From: an uncultured Bryobacterales bacterium
GTDB taxonomy: Bacteria > Acidobacteriota > Terriglobia > Bryobacterales > UBA6623
Direction of reading: 5' to 3'
Length of the DNA stretch: 64,000 nt
Assembly (NCBI GenBank): GCA_951813065.1
Contig: CATOTH010000001.1
Coordinates: forward strand, 806,001-870,000
Below the pieces are notes generated by a model. It was not told the origin of the DNA, made no database searches, and saw nothing but the letters and a program-made list of their open reading frames with translations. This document shows, one piece after another, positions 7,866 to 17,439 of this stretch. Each line of letters starts with the position of its first letter. The first letter of the stretch is position 1. Both the position numbers and the translations under genes were made by a program.

Positions 7866-8438
7866 ATGGCACGTTGGCTGATGCGAAGGCGGATCCTCGC
7901 CGGAGTCGTCGCTGTAGTCGCAGCCTCCGCGCAGTCGGACGGGAACCGGCCGGTCGTGGCGATGGAGACCTCGATGGGCGACGTCCGGATCGAACTCTAT
8001 CCGGAGTCTGCTCCCAGAACGGTGGCCAATTTTCTTGCATATGTGAATTCGGGATTCTTCGATGACACTGTGTTCCATCGAGTGATCGAGAACTTCGTTG
8101 TGCAGGGTGGCGGCTTCACGCCTGAGATGCAATTGAAGCCTACTGCGAAACCGGTTCGCGCAGAGACGAAGAACAGTCTTGCCAACGAACGCGGAACCGT
8201 CGCAATGGCCCGTGACCTTGGCAGGGACACGGCGACATCCCAGTTTTTCTTCAACCTGAAGGACAACGAGGCGCTAGATCGTGACGCGCGAAGCTTTGGC
8301 TATACCGTCTTTGGTCGCGTCATTGAAGGCATGGACGTCGTCGACAGGATCTCGCGGGTACAGACCAGTCGTCGGGGGCGTATGGAGGATGTGCCGATCC
8401 TGCCTGTCTTCCTGGATAGGGCTCGGGTTGAACCGTGA
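7866..8438 (+). CDS. secreted cyclophilin-type peptidyl-prolyl isomerase
   Basis: A 190-residue cyclophilin that catalyses cis-trans isomerisation of prolyl bonds. The core runs from about residue 30: V-A-M-E-T-S-M-G-D, then the active-site F-H-R in T-V-F-H-R-V-I, then V-Q-G-G-G-F, and Q-F-F-F-N-L. The ATG at 7866 gives an N-terminus with arginines followed by a hydrophobic stretch (residues 9-22), a likely signal peptide, so the protein should act in the periplasm; the frame stays open upstream to a GTG at 7830 but that would bury the signal. It is the first intact gene after the tRNA-bounded segment. Confidence 0.9.
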   Translation: MARWLMRRRILAGVVAVVAASAQSDGNRPVVAMETSMGDVRIELYPESAPRTVANFLAYVNSGFFDDTVFHRVIENFVVQGGGFTPEMQLKPTAKPVRAETKNSLANERGTVAMARDLGRDTATSQFFFNLKDNEALDRDARSFGYTVFGRVIEGMDVVDRISRVQTSRRGRMEDVPILPVFLDRARVEP

Positions 8439-8786
8439 TTTGAGAACCGGGGGCCGCGCCGCCTCTCCACCGGAACCCGTCGGGTGCTTTTCGCGGGTCA
8501 GTTGACCTGGGCTGTGCCTTGTCGGCGCAACTAAGCGGCACTTCTGGGGACGCTGATCTGGAGAAACACTTTGGCGGGTGGCGTGCTGGCCGTGCGCGGG
8601 ATGAAGCCAATTCGCGCTACTCCCTGCCTTGGGGACGAAGCCGCGGGTCAATTCGTGGACTGAATCATCTGAGGTCGCGTCTGAACGCCTGCGCGAGGGG
8701 GCGCCCCGCCAGTGGACGCACTCCGCGAGGCAGTCGCTGCTGGCACGCTGCTTGCCAGCGGCACCCGTCTGGCGAGCAGCGTCTTA
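8439..8786. other. intergenic, no gene seen
   Basis: Convergent gene ends flank it (cyclophilin + strand, lolA - strand). I see no coding signal and no clear terminator hairpin with a T-run. Confidence 0.5.
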
Positions 8787-9470
8787 CTACTCGCTCGAGT
8801 CAAGCGGCAGGTCGCTAAAGCTCCGGTTGAGCGGCACGACCTCCGCTCCCGGAGGGGCCTTGAAATCAAACATGCCCTCGGCTAGTGTCGGATTGGTCTG
8901 CTCGTCCGAGAAGCGATACACGTGGACCGAATCGTCCCGTCCGAAAATGCGGACCCCGGAGATGCTGAAGTCTTCCGGGTTGAACGGGAATTCGACACGG
9001 GAGTAGAAGTCCTGTCCCGAGCGGCCCTCGCCAACCAGCACGCGCTGTTCGTCAATGTTCTCGATTCTCAGGTTGCGGAACATTCTCCGCAAGCGCATCC
9101 GACCCAGCAGGAACGAGAGCGGCGCCCTCAGGTCTGACATCGCCTCCAACTCCACTTGCCTGACCTGGTGCGAGTTCGGGCTGTATATTCGGAAGATCTG
9201 GCCATCGCTAATCGCCAGTTTTCCCTCTGGCCGAGTGTAGTCCCAGCGCATCTTGCCGGGACGCTGGAGGTACAGCATTCCGGCTTCAGACATTGTCTGT
9301 CGCCCTCTGGACTCCGTCGTCTGCTCGAACTCCATCTGGGCGGCGCTAAGGCTGTTGTAGTGGCGCTCGATGCCATCGATTGCGGCACCCACGTTCTGAG
9401 CTTGGGCTCCAAGGGCGGAAACGGCTGCAAGGGCGACGAGGATGAAGGCGCATCGCGGAAATCGAATCAT
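8787..9470 (-). CDS. lolA: outer-membrane lipoprotein carrier protein
   Basis: A 227-residue protein starting at ATG 9468-9470 with a clear signal peptide (hydrophobic residues 8-22, cleavage after A-Q-A). The rest matches LolA: an early Q-M-E-F-E-Q-T segment, then G-M-L-Y-L-Q-R-P-G-K-M-R-W-D-Y, the hallmark of the family, and the strand I-S-D-G-Q-I-F-R-I-Y. LolA shuttles mature lipoproteins from the LolCDE exporter across the periplasm to the outer membrane. The frame is open further upstream but the signal peptide fixes the start. It lies 71 bases after the aminotransferase on the same strand. Confidence 0.9.
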   Translation of the reverse strand: MIRFPRCAFILVALAAVSALGAQAQNVGAAIDGIERHYNSLSAAQMEFEQTTESRGRQTMSEAGMLYLQRPGKMRWDYTRPEGKLAISDGQIFRIYSPNSHQVRQVELEAMSDLRAPLSFLLGRMRLRRMFRNLRIENIDEQRVLVGEGRSGQDFYSRVEFPFNPEDFSISGVRIFGRDDSVHVYRFSDEQTNPTLAEGMFDFKAPPGAEVVPLNRSFSDLPLDSSE

Positions 9471-9541
9471 GGTGTCTTGGAGGCGAATCGTTCGGCTGAC
9501 GGTTGCGAGCGCCTCAATCTCAGTATACGTGCCGGCCAGCC

Positions 9542-10729
9542 TCACTCGTTGAGCAGCCTCCGTATGCCGCGAGTAGCCTGGCGGATTCGCTGCCGGTTCT
9601 CGACAAGCGCGAAGCGGACATATCCTTCGCCTTCCGGTCCGAAACCGATGCCTGGCGAGACAGCGACCAAAGCTTTCGCCATCAATAACTTGGCGAATTC
9701 CAGGGAGCCCATTCGGGCGAAGCGCTCGGGGATCTTCGCCCACACGAACATCGTTCCCCGGGGAGGCTCGATTTCCCAGCCGCCTTGACCCAGCCCATCC
9801 ACGAGGACGTCGCGCCGGTGCCTGTACATCGCCGCATTCCGTTGCGTCACTGCCTCGCACTCGCGAAGAGCGATGATCGAGGCGATCTGAATCGGTTGGA
9901 ACATGCCGTAGTCAAGGTAGCTCTTGATCCGCGCAAGGGCGTGGATCATCTTGGAATTGCCAAGGCAGAAACCCACGCGCCAGCCGGGCATGCTGTAGCT
10001 CTTGGACATCGAGAAGATCTCGACGCCGACGTCTTTCGCTCCTGGGATCTTCAGCATGGAAGGTGCTTCGTAGCCGTCGAAAACAATGTCGGCATAGGCG
10101 AAGTCATGCACGAGCATCGTGCCGTGCTTGTGGGCCAGGTCAATGAGCGGACGGAAGAAATCCAGTTCCACGCACTGCGTGGTGGGATTGTGCGGGAAGC
10201 ACGTCAGGAGCATCGTCGGCTTGCGCCCGGGCTTCTTGTAGAGATCCTCGATCCGTCCGAGGAATTCCTCTGGGGAGGGCATCGGGACAGCGATCTGCTG
10301 ACCGTCCGCCATCACGACGCCCCATTGGTGAATGGGGTACGACGGATCTGGCATCGCCACCCCATCGCCAGGTCCAATCGTTGCAAATGTCAGGTGCGCG
10401 AGCGCGTCTTTCGACCCCATGGTCGCGATCGCCTCGGTCTCGGAGTCCAGTTCGATCCCGTGTTTTGTCTTGTAGCGCTTGCAAATCTCCTCTCGCAGGC
10501 GCGGGATTCCCCGTGACAGCGAATAGCGGTGATTCCGCTTGTCCTGCGCGGCTTCGGTCAACTTGTCGACCACCACTGCAGGCGTTGCGCCGTCCGGGTT
10601 GCCCATTCCGAGGTCGACGACGTCCTGGCCGGCACTCCTGGCCCTTGCCCGCATCTCGTTGATTTCCGCGAAGACATAGATCGGGAGCTTCCCGATGCGA
10701 TGGAATGGGTGGCCGTCGAAGAGCCCCAT
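9542..10729 (-). CDS. alaC: class I aminotransferase, AlaC-type
   Basis: A 395-residue fold-type I PLP enzyme close to glutamate-pyruvate aminotransferase AlaC. Visible marks: the N-terminal I-Y-V-F-A-E-I-N segment, V-D-L-G-M-G-N-P-D, the substrate-cofactor loop M-P-D-P-S-Y-P-I-H-Q-W-G, N-P-T-T-Q-C, D-F-A-Y-A-D, and the PLP lysine in S-M-S-K-S-Y-S-M-P-G-W-R. The final arginine for the substrate carboxylate lies in Y-V-R-F-A-L-V-E-N. It makes alanine from pyruvate and glutamate. LL-diaminopimelate aminotransferase is a relative, but the loop sequences favour AlaC. Confidence 0.88.
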   Translation of the reverse strand: MGLFDGHPFHRIGKLPIYVFAEINEMRARARSAGQDVVDLGMGNPDGATPAVVVDKLTEAAQDKRNHRYSLSRGIPRLREEICKRYKTKHGIELDSETEAIATMGSKDALAHLTFATIGPGDGVAMPDPSYPIHQWGVVMADGQQIAVPMPSPEEFLGRIEDLYKKPGRKPTMLLTCFPHNPTTQCVELDFFRPLIDLAHKHGTMLVHDFAYADIVFDGYEAPSMLKIPGAKDVGVEIFSMSKSYSMPGWRVGFCLGNSKMIHALARIKSYLDYGMFQPIQIASIIALRECEAVTQRNAAMYRHRRDVLVDGLGQGGWEIEPPRGTMFVWAKIPERFARMGSLEFAKLLMAKALVAVSPGIGFGPEGEGYVRFALVENRQRIRQATRGIRRLLNE

Positions 10730-10876
10730 GCGCCCATTCTCTCAGACCGGGGCGACAGTCCTGCCGCCCCCGGCCGTCTCACCCCTTGGGGCGGGGAAAC
10801 CGGTCGGTAGGGGATTCGGGTCTCCTGGTTCGGTTTGCCTTGCGATGAAGCGGCGGCAAGGGCAAGGTCGCCGATC

Positions 10877-13800
10877 CTAGTCCCCGGATGCTACTTCCGG
10901 CCCAACGGATGGGACTCTCTTGACGGAAAACTGGCTCCTCGTCTCGCCGCTCACAAGCATTCGGATCAGTCTCTTGAAGTCTTCAAGGATCATGTAGAGC
11001 GATGGAACCAGCAACAGCGTGACGGCCGTGGCGAAGAGCACGCCGAACGAGAGGGAGACGGCCATCGGTATCAGGAACTGCGCCTGTAGGCTCTTTTCCA
11101 GCATCAACGGCGTGACGCCCGCGGAGGTCGTCAGCGATGTCAGCAAGATCGGACGGAACCGGGCTTCCCCAGCCCGGCGCACTGCATCGACCAATGATCC
11201 ATGGCGTCTCACGTAGTTGTGGATGAATGTCACGAGGACCAGTCCGTCGTTCACCACAACCCCCGCAAGCGCCACCATCCCGCAGATGGACAGAAAACTC
11301 AGAGGCAAGTCCAGGAGCAAGTGCCCCCAGACTGCCCCAATGAATCCAAACGGCACGGCTGCCAATACGATCAACGGCTCGGTGTAGCTCTTCAGCGGTA
11401 TGGCCAGCATGGCGAAGATGACGAAAAGCGCAGCCGAGAATCCGCGGTTGAGGCTGTCCATCGATTCAGCGAAATCGGCCTCGTCACCCTCGATCGAATA
11501 TGAGAGACCGTTGTACTGCTCGACCAGGCCGGGCAGGAAGGTTGCATTCAAGTCGTCGGTCACTGCCGCGCCTGTAGTAATCGATTCGTCCACTTCCGCC
11601 TGGACGTTGATGGCCCGGCTGCGGTTCACTCGCGTGATGGTGGCCGGACCTCGACCTAGCGAAGCGACCGCAACGGTGGAGAAGGGCACTTCCGCCCCCG
11701 ACGGCGTCCGGATCCGGGCTCGCTCGAGATCCCCGAGCGAGCGCCTCGCCTGCGCCGGATATCGCACCATGACACGAACGTCATCGCGACCTCGCTGAAT
11801 GCGTTGCGCCTCCTCGCCGGAGAAGCCCTGCCGCACTTGCCGGCCCAGGCTCTGCATTGTCAGCCCCAGGGCTTCCCCTTCCGGCGTGAGTGCAAGCTTG
11901 ACCTCGGGCTTGCCTCCGCGATACGAATCGGTGATCTCGACGACTCCGTCGTACTCCCTCAGCTTTTGCTTGGTGGCGTCGACGGCCTCACGAACCACGG
12001 CTAGGTCGAGGGCATTGAATTCAATGTCAATCGCCTTGCCACCGCCGATTAGATCGTGAGTGAAGGTCAGCTCAACAGCTCCAGGAACCTGGCCCACCCG
12101 CTCCCGCCATCGCGTAGCGATCTCCTCCGCCCGAAGCCGCCGGTTCTCTGCCGGGCGCAGCTCGATGTTCACTTCACCTAGATGCTCGCCCGTGTAGGCT
12201 GACGAGCCTGCCATCGGACCGCTTTGGACAACGCGATACGGGTGTTCGCCGACCGTGCTCAGGATCAGCGCGAATTGGTCGTCGCCCTGCTCCGCCAAAA
12301 TCTCGCCGCGCAGTTCCGTTGCTGCATTCTCCAGCACCTCTACCGCGGCTCTTGTCACCTCGATCGGAGCCTCTTGCGGCATGGTCACGAATGCCACCAC
12401 GTTGTCGGACTCGACCACCGGAAATAGCACCATCTTGACGAGGCCACCCACGACCATTCCGACGGTTAGCAGGCCGCAGGCGAGTCCGGCTGAGAGTGTG
12501 AGGTACCGCCATTGCAGCGCTCCCGTCAGGACCGGCCTGTAGAGGCGGAGAATGACCCAATCCACGGCATGGGAAAAGCTATCGAAGAATTTGTCCCATC
12601 CACGGATGAACATGTTCGGGCTTCCGCCCGGACGCCGCTTGCGGAACTCTCTCAGGTGGCACGGCAGGATCAGGGTCGACTCAAGCAAGGAGAAGAACAG
12701 GACCGGCAGGATGATCAGGGGGAACACCGGCATGAGCTTGCCCATCATTCCGTCTACGAAGAGCATCGGCGCGAAGGCCGCCATCGTGGTCAAGACCCCG
12801 AACGTAACTGGCACGAGCACCTCGTGCGTGCCTCGAACTGCGCCGCTCAGTCCCTTGTTTCTCTTGACCTGGGTAGTGTGAATGTTCTCGGCGACAATGA
12901 TCGCGTCGTCCACAACAATGCCCAGGACCAGAATGAACGCGAAGAGCGTGATCATGTTGATCGAAACGTCGAACACAGGCATCATCGCGAGGGAGCCCAG
13001 GAACGAAACTGGAATGCCGATGCAGACCCAGAACGCCAGCCTCAAACGCATGAACAGGGCCAGCACCACGAACACCAGCCCCAAGCCGGTCGCAGCGTTC
13101 TTGGTGAGCGTTCGGATTCGGTCCTTCAGCAATTTGGCCGTGTCGTGCCATGCCGCGATGGTGATCCCTTCCGGCAAGCGCTCGGACGCCTCGTCGATGT
13201 AGCGGTGCGTGGCGTCTGCTACTTCAATTGCGCTCTGCTCCCCGACCCTGTACACCTGGACCACGACGGCCGGAATCCCGTTCAGTTGGGCAGACACGGA
13301 TTGCTCTTCGAATCCGTCGACAACATTCGCGACATCATTCAGATGGATTCTGGTTCCGTCCGGTCTCGTCAGCAGCAGCAGGCGCCCGTACTCGCCGCCG
13401 GTGTAGGCCTGTCCTTCGGTCCTCAGCAGGACCTCTCCGGTCTGGGTCTTGACGGAGCCTCCGGGCGTGTCGACGGAGAATCTCCGCACCGCGTTGGCGA
13501 TGTCGTCGAACGTCAGGCCCCATCGCCTCAATGCCGCCTCCGACACTTCGATCGAGATTTCATAGGGCGGAGTGGTCAGCAATTCGACATGCGAGATCTC
13601 GGGCAGCGCGCTCAGTTCGTCCCTGGCTCGCTCGCCCAGCGCCTTGAGCGTCGCCAAGTCGGTATCGCCGGAGATGGAGATGCTGATTACCTGATACCGG
13701 TTGGTGACTTCTTGGACGACCGGCATGTCTGCTTCGTCCGGGAATGTGTCGATCCCGTCGACCCGCGCCTTGATGTCCTCCATGACCCGTCGCGCGTCGT

Positions 13801-14098
13801 AGTCGCTGAGGATTTCGACGCGGATCGCCGCGGAGCCCTCGCGAGCAGTCGCTGTGATCTTCTTGATTCCCTCGATCGCCTGGATCGCCTCCTCGATCCG
13901 GACGCAGATGGCCTCCTCGATCTCTTCCGGAGCGGCCCCACGGTACTTGAGCGAAATCGATACGGCATCAAGCGTGATTGAGGGAAATACTTCCTTCTTC
14001 AGGTCCCCCACCGTCAGGGCGCCTGCAGCGACAATGACGAACAGCATCAGGTTCGCGACCACGCTGTTGCGGGCGAACCATGCGATCACACCCTTCAT
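10877..14098 (-). CDS. RND efflux transporter, inner-membrane permease
   Basis: A 1073-residue RND permease with the usual duplicated layout: TM1 at residues 12-30, a large periplasmic loop, TM2-6 around 340-480, a second loop, and TM8-12 near the end. The proton-relay pair is in G-I-V-V-D-D-A-I-I-V-A-E-N in TM4. TM1 is followed by K-K-E-V-F-P-S-I, as in the HAE/AcrB-like and related drug pumps; there is no metal-binding methionine cluster visible, so a multidrug or small-molecule role is more likely than metal export. Its ATG overlaps the stop of the adaptor gene (ATGA). Last gene of the tetR operon. Confidence 0.92.
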   Translation of the reverse strand: MKGVIAWFARNSVVANLMLFVIVAAGALTVGDLKKEVFPSITLDAVSISLKYRGAAPEEIEEAICVRIEEAIQAIEGIKKITATAREGSAAIRVEILSDYDARRVMEDIKARVDGIDTFPDEADMPVVQEVTNRYQVISISISGDTDLATLKALGERARDELSALPEISHVELLTTPPYEISIEVSEAALRRWGLTFDDIANAVRRFSVDTPGGSVKTQTGEVLLRTEGQAYTGGEYGRLLLLTRPDGTRIHLNDVANVVDGFEEQSVSAQLNGIPAVVVQVYRVGEQSAIEVADATHRYIDEASERLPEGITIAAWHDTAKLLKDRIRTLTKNAATGLGLVFVVLALFMRLRLAFWVCIGIPVSFLGSLAMMPVFDVSINMITLFAFILVLGIVVDDAIIVAENIHTTQVKRNKGLSGAVRGTHEVLVPVTFGVLTTMAAFAPMLFVDGMMGKLMPVFPLIILPVLFFSLLESTLILPCHLREFRKRRPGGSPNMFIRGWDKFFDSFSHAVDWVILRLYRPVLTGALQWRYLTLSAGLACGLLTVGMVVGGLVKMVLFPVVESDNVVAFVTMPQEAPIEVTRAAVEVLENAATELRGEILAEQGDDQFALILSTVGEHPYRVVQSGPMAGSSAYTGEHLGEVNIELRPAENRRLRAEEIATRWRERVGQVPGAVELTFTHDLIGGGKAIDIEFNALDLAVVREAVDATKQKLREYDGVVEITDSYRGGKPEVKLALTPEGEALGLTMQSLGRQVRQGFSGEEAQRIQRGRDDVRVMVRYPAQARRSLGDLERARIRTPSGAEVPFSTVAVASLGRGPATITRVNRSRAINVQAEVDESITTGAAVTDDLNATFLPGLVEQYNGLSYSIEGDEADFAESMDSLNRGFSAALFVIFAMLAIPLKSYTEPLIVLAAVPFGFIGAVWGHLLLDLPLSFLSICGMVALAGVVVNDGLVLVTFIHNYVRRHGSLVDAVRRAGEARFRPILLTSLTTSAGVTPLMLEKSLQAQFLIPMAVSLSFGVLFATAVTLLLVPSLYMILEDFKRLIRMLVSGETRSQFSVKRVPSVGPEVASGD

Positions 14099-15312
14099 GT
14101 CGCACCTCGCGTGGCGGCCTCACTGCCGCCGGGCCCGGCGCCGTTTTCCGTAACCATGACCTGCATGCCATTGACCGCAGCTTCCAGCGGCGAAATGCAT
14201 ATGCGCTCGCCTTCTTCGACGCCGCCCCGGACCAATACGGATTCCCGCTCGAGCCGCAGGATATCCACTTCGCGAAACGCCAGGCGATTGGCGCTGTCGA
14301 TCACGTACACGGTGTTGTCACCGCGAAGCGCCGAACGCGGAGCCTTGACCACGTCGCGCACGACAATCCCTTCGATCGCGGCGTGGACAAACATCCCGAT
14401 CGCCAGCGGGGGCCGGTCGGCGCTGCGGTCCCGGCCGTAAGGGTCCTGCACTTGCGCGATCGCGTTCACCATGCGGGTGCGGGGATCGATCTCCCCCTCA
14501 GTTCGCACGATCCGGCCCGTCCAGGTATGGTCCCGGCCGGCAAACCGGGCAGTCAGCCGCACGGCTGGCCCATCGCTTTCTGCCGAGCCGTCACGGTAGG
14601 CCAGCGGGAGCTTGCAGAATTCCAGTTCCGCATTGGGGATCGGCAGCCTCACTTCCGCGATATCCACCGAATAGAGCGTTGCGACCCGCATTCCGCGCTG
14701 GACGAACTGGCCGACGTCGACTTGCTTCGACCGGACGCGTCCCGCGAACGGTGCCTTCACGACGGTGCGCGCCAGGTCGTACTCGGCCTGTTTCAGAGCC
14801 GCTTGCGCCGCGGCCAGCGACGCCTTTGCCTCGGCGATTTGGGGCTCTCGGAACAAGAGGCGTGATGGCTCGCCTTGCCCCAGCTCTGCCCACTCCTCGC
14901 GGGCGACCAGGGCGGTTTCCTCTTCCGTCGCGAGTCTCAGCTTGCTCTGCTCGATCTCGGCTTTGGCACGGGCGATCGCGAGTTCGTATTCCCGCTGCTC
15001 GGTGCGCAACAGGACATCCCCGGCACTGAAAAAGCCTCCCACCGCCAGCGACGGCGACACCTCTACGATTCGGCCGGACACCTCGGCTACCAACTGGGAC
15101 TCCGTCCTCGGTGCAACCGTGCCTTCTGCCTCGACGGTCAGTCGAAGCGTCTCGAGGCGAGCCGTGATCGCCTCGACCAGCGGCGGGCGCACCTCCCGCG
15201 GAGGGGCTTCGGGCGTCTCGAACGAGCGAATGAGCTCCAGGGTCGCGAAGGTGGCTCCGCCCAGCACCAAGATGGGCAGGGCAATCATCAGTGCCAGCCG
15301 AATCCTCTTCAT
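14095..15312 (-). CDS. RND efflux periplasmic adaptor (membrane-fusion protein)
   Basis: A 405-residue HlyD-type adaptor. Residues 9-28 form a membrane anchor or signal. After it come the first half-lipoyl strand (V-E-A-E-G-T-V-A-P-R), a coiled-coil hairpin (about 110-170, rich in A, E, R, K), the second half-lipoyl segment with the conserved V-K-A-P-F-A-G-R-V, then a beta-barrel domain and a C-terminal membrane-proximal domain. It should bridge the RND pump to the outer-membrane channel. It starts 10 bases after the outer-membrane gene and overlaps the permease gene by 4 bases. Confidence 0.92.
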   Translation of the reverse strand: MKRIRLALMIALPILVLGGATFATLELIRSFETPEAPPREVRPPLVEAITARLETLRLTVEAEGTVAPRTESQLVAEVSGRIVEVSPSLAVGGFFSAGDVLLRTEQREYELAIARAKAEIEQSKLRLATEEETALVAREEWAELGQGEPSRLLFREPQIAEAKASLAAAQAALKQAEYDLARTVVKAPFAGRVRSKQVDVGQFVQRGMRVATLYSVDIAEVRLPIPNAELEFCKLPLAYRDGSAESDGPAVRLTARFAGRDHTWTGRIVRTEGEIDPRTRMVNAIAQVQDPYGRDRSADRPPLAIGMFVHAAIEGIVVRDVVKAPRSALRGDNTVYVIDSANRLAFREVDILRLERESVLVRGGVEEGERICISPLEAAVNGMQVMVTENGAGPGGSEAATRGAT

Positions 15313-15321
15313 TCGATACTC

Positions 15322-16755
15322 CTAGGGGTTTGCGCCCGGTTGCCGGGGTCGGTCCGGGCCATCGCCGAATCCGCCTCCCAGGGCGAGGTGAAGGTCGATC
15401 CGGTTGTCGATCCGCGTGCGGCGCAGGCCAAGCATGGTGCTTTCGGTTTGGAGCGCCGTTCGTTGCAGGGAGAGCACGGTGAAAATGTCGGCCAGACCGG
15501 CGGCATAGCGCTTCTCCGCCAGCTTGATCGCCTGGTGCGTGCTGGCGAGAGCGTCTTGCAATGCGCGTTCCTGCTCAAGCAGCGTCCCCTCAGTAGATAG
15601 CGCGGTCTCGACTTCCAGGTATGCTGTCCAGACGCGGTTCTCATAGTTCGCTGCGGCTTCGCGGGCGCGCGACTCGGTCGCCCGGACGTTCGCCTTGAGG
15701 CTCCCGGCATTGAATAGCGGCATCGCCAGCCCCGCGGCCAGGTTCCAGACCCTCAGGCCGGGATTTACCAGGTCGAGCAGGGTGTTGCTGGACGTTCCGG
15801 CAGCGGTCGTCAGCGAGAAGCTTGGCCGGAGCGCTGCCTTGGCCTGCACAATACGGGCGTCGGCAGCCATGAGCGCCTGCTCAGCCGCCATCAAGTCGGG
15901 TCGCCGGTGAACCAGCTCTGACGGCAAGCCGGCGGGAACGCGAGACTTGAGGTCCGGCAGTTCGCTCGCGACAGCGAGGTCACCGGCCGGGTATTCGCAA
16001 GCGAGCATCTCCAGTTGCCTCACGAACGTGTCTCGGAGTTGCTCCCGCTGCCGGATCACCGAGACGGACCGTGCGACCTCCGCCTCCGCGACGCGAACGT
16101 CGACGGGCGAGCGCGAACCGAACTTGTATCGCTGCCGCGTTCGTGTCGATGTGACACGTGCGTTATCCATCAGTTCTTCGGCCAAGGCGATCTGGCGACG
16201 GGCCTCGACCGCCGCGAACCAGGCCTTGGCCGCTTGGCCGCTCAGCGACAGCATGGCGCTATGGCGATCGGCCATGCGTTGGTGAACCGTTGCGTCGCCC
16301 GCCAGTTTCTGGGCGCTGACGCGCTTCCATACATCCGGTTCCCAGTCGACGTTGAACGACAGCCCAGCGTTGCTGAACGTGTTGCTCAGCACCCGATCGG
16401 AAAGCCCTGGAAATGGCAGGCCGACGAAATTCTGCCGCTGCCTCAAGCGATTGGCGCCTAAGTTTAGCGTCGGTAACTTGCCGGCTTCCGCCATGATGCG
16501 CTCCTCCATCGCGGTATCGATTCGGGCGGCCGCGGCCTGAAGGCTCTGATTGCAGCTCAGGGCCTTGCGGATCAGCGCGTCGAGACGCTCGTCTTCGAAG
16601 TACGTCCACCACTCCGGGCTCGGAGCGTTCGGTTCCACTTCGGCACCCTGCCAAGTCGCGGGAGCCGGGACCTGGAATTCGTGGGTTGGCAGATCGATCG
16701 GCTTCGAACAGGAAGCCAGCAGGAGCGCGCCTGCTGCCGCTGCGAAGATCCTCAT
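15322..16755 (-). CDS. outer-membrane efflux channel, NodT/OprM-type lipoprotein
   Basis: A 477-residue TolC-family protein. The N-terminus has a lipoprotein signal with lipobox L-L-A-S-C, so Cys16 would be acylated. Two OEP repeats follow; the first holds W-W-T-Y-F-E-D-E-R-L-D, common in NodT-family channels, and the second holds R-R-P-D-L-M-A-A-E near residue 290, the classic OprM/NodT mark. It supplies the exit duct of the tripartite pump. Its ATG overlaps the TetR stop by four bases, so translation is probably coupled. Confidence 0.92.
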   Translation of the reverse strand: MRIFAAAAGALLLASCSKPIDLPTHEFQVPAPATWQGAEVEPNAPSPEWWTYFEDERLDALIRKALSCNQSLQAAAARIDTAMEERIMAEAGKLPTLNLGANRLRQRQNFVGLPFPGLSDRVLSNTFSNAGLSFNVDWEPDVWKRVSAQKLAGDATVHQRMADRHSAMLSLSGQAAKAWFAAVEARRQIALAEELMDNARVTSTRTRQRYKFGSRSPVDVRVAEAEVARSVSVIRQREQLRDTFVRQLEMLACEYPAGDLAVASELPDLKSRVPAGLPSELVHRRPDLMAAEQALMAADARIVQAKAALRPSFSLTTAAGTSSNTLLDLVNPGLRVWNLAAGLAMPLFNAGSLKANVRATESRAREAAANYENRVWTAYLEVETALSTEGTLLEQERALQDALASTHQAIKLAEKRYAAGLADIFTVLSLQRTALQTESTMLGLRRTRIDNRIDLHLALGGGFGDGPDRPRQPGANP

Positions 16756-17420
16756 GCGACGGCCTCCTCGCGAGCAGGTGTCATCCGGCCCGGTCGGGCA
16801 AGCATCCCGCCCGCCACGAAACGCACCATCGAAGCCAGAATTGCCTGGGCGTCTGTCTCGTCGCCCTTGCCCGCAGTCCAGTTGTGCGTTCGCCCGCAGT
16901 CCAGCATCGTATGCGCCATGACGCCGACCGCGAACCTCATCCGGGAGCGCAATTCGTGCTGTGGGAGTCCGGGCAGTGCTCTGGCGAATGCGGCCTCGAA
17001 TCGCTTCATGACCTCCCTGAACTCGTCCTCGAAGAAGGGCTCAAGATAGTCGGCTGGTTCCGAGTAGAGCCGCGCGCAGAGGCGCACGAAGCTCTGACGC
17101 TCGCTCGAACCCCGCGCGAGTTTCATTGTCGGGGAGAACAGTGCGAACAGCACTGCTTCGACGCCGAGGTGTCCGTCCGCCGCTTCCTTCTCGAGTTGGT
17201 CGAGCAACGCCAGCCGCTCCCGGTTCACGGGCCGGATGCACCGCGCGAAGGCGGCCTTGACCACCGCTTCCTTGGAGCCGAAGTGATAGTGAACAGAAGC
17301 GAGATTGACCTTCGCCTCCTTGGTGAGCGACCGCAGGGATACGCCCTCGATGCCATGCGCGCTGAACAGCGCTTCGGCGGCGTCGAGAATCTGCTCCTTG
17401 GTGTCGGCGGTTCGGGGCAT
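16752..17420 (-). CDS. TetR-family repressor of the efflux operon
   Basis: A 222-residue regulator with an N-terminal TetR HTH (about residues 6-52: I-L-D-A-A-E-A-L-F, then a recognition helix ending V-H-Y-H-F-G-S-K-E). The rest is an all-helical ligand domain resembling the CerR-like C-terminal type. The ATG at 17418-17420 is preferred; an upstream TTG would add only four residues. It is first in the operon with the channel, adaptor and pump genes and is preceded by a palindrome at 17430-17439, so autorepression of the whole operon is the natural model. Confidence 0.9.
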   Translation of the reverse strand: MPRTADTKEQILDAAEALFSAHGIEGVSLRSLTKEAKVNLASVHYHFGSKEAVVKAAFARCIRPVNRERLALLDQLEKEAADGHLGVEAVLFALFSPTMKLARGSSERQSFVRLCARLYSEPADYLEPFFEDEFREVMKRFEAAFARALPGLPQHELRSRMRFAVGVMAHTMLDCGRTHNWTAGKGDETDAQAILASMVRFVAGGMLARPGRMTPAREEAVA

Positions 17421-17429
17421 GTTCTTAAA

Positions 17430-17439
17430 CAAACGTTTG
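17430..17439. promoter_or_regulatory. putative TetR operator
   Basis: Perfect palindrome caaacgtttg ending 10 bases upstream of the regulator start codon, in an AT-rich patch. CAAACGTTTG is a common core of TetR-family operators. Regulation of this operon by it is inference. Confidence 0.5.

Noticed and set aside
12512..13981. 489-residue open frame on the + strand
   Set aside because: Lies opposite the RND permease gene; composition rich in R, H, D, Q as expected of an antisense shadow of high-GC coding DNA, with no family features.
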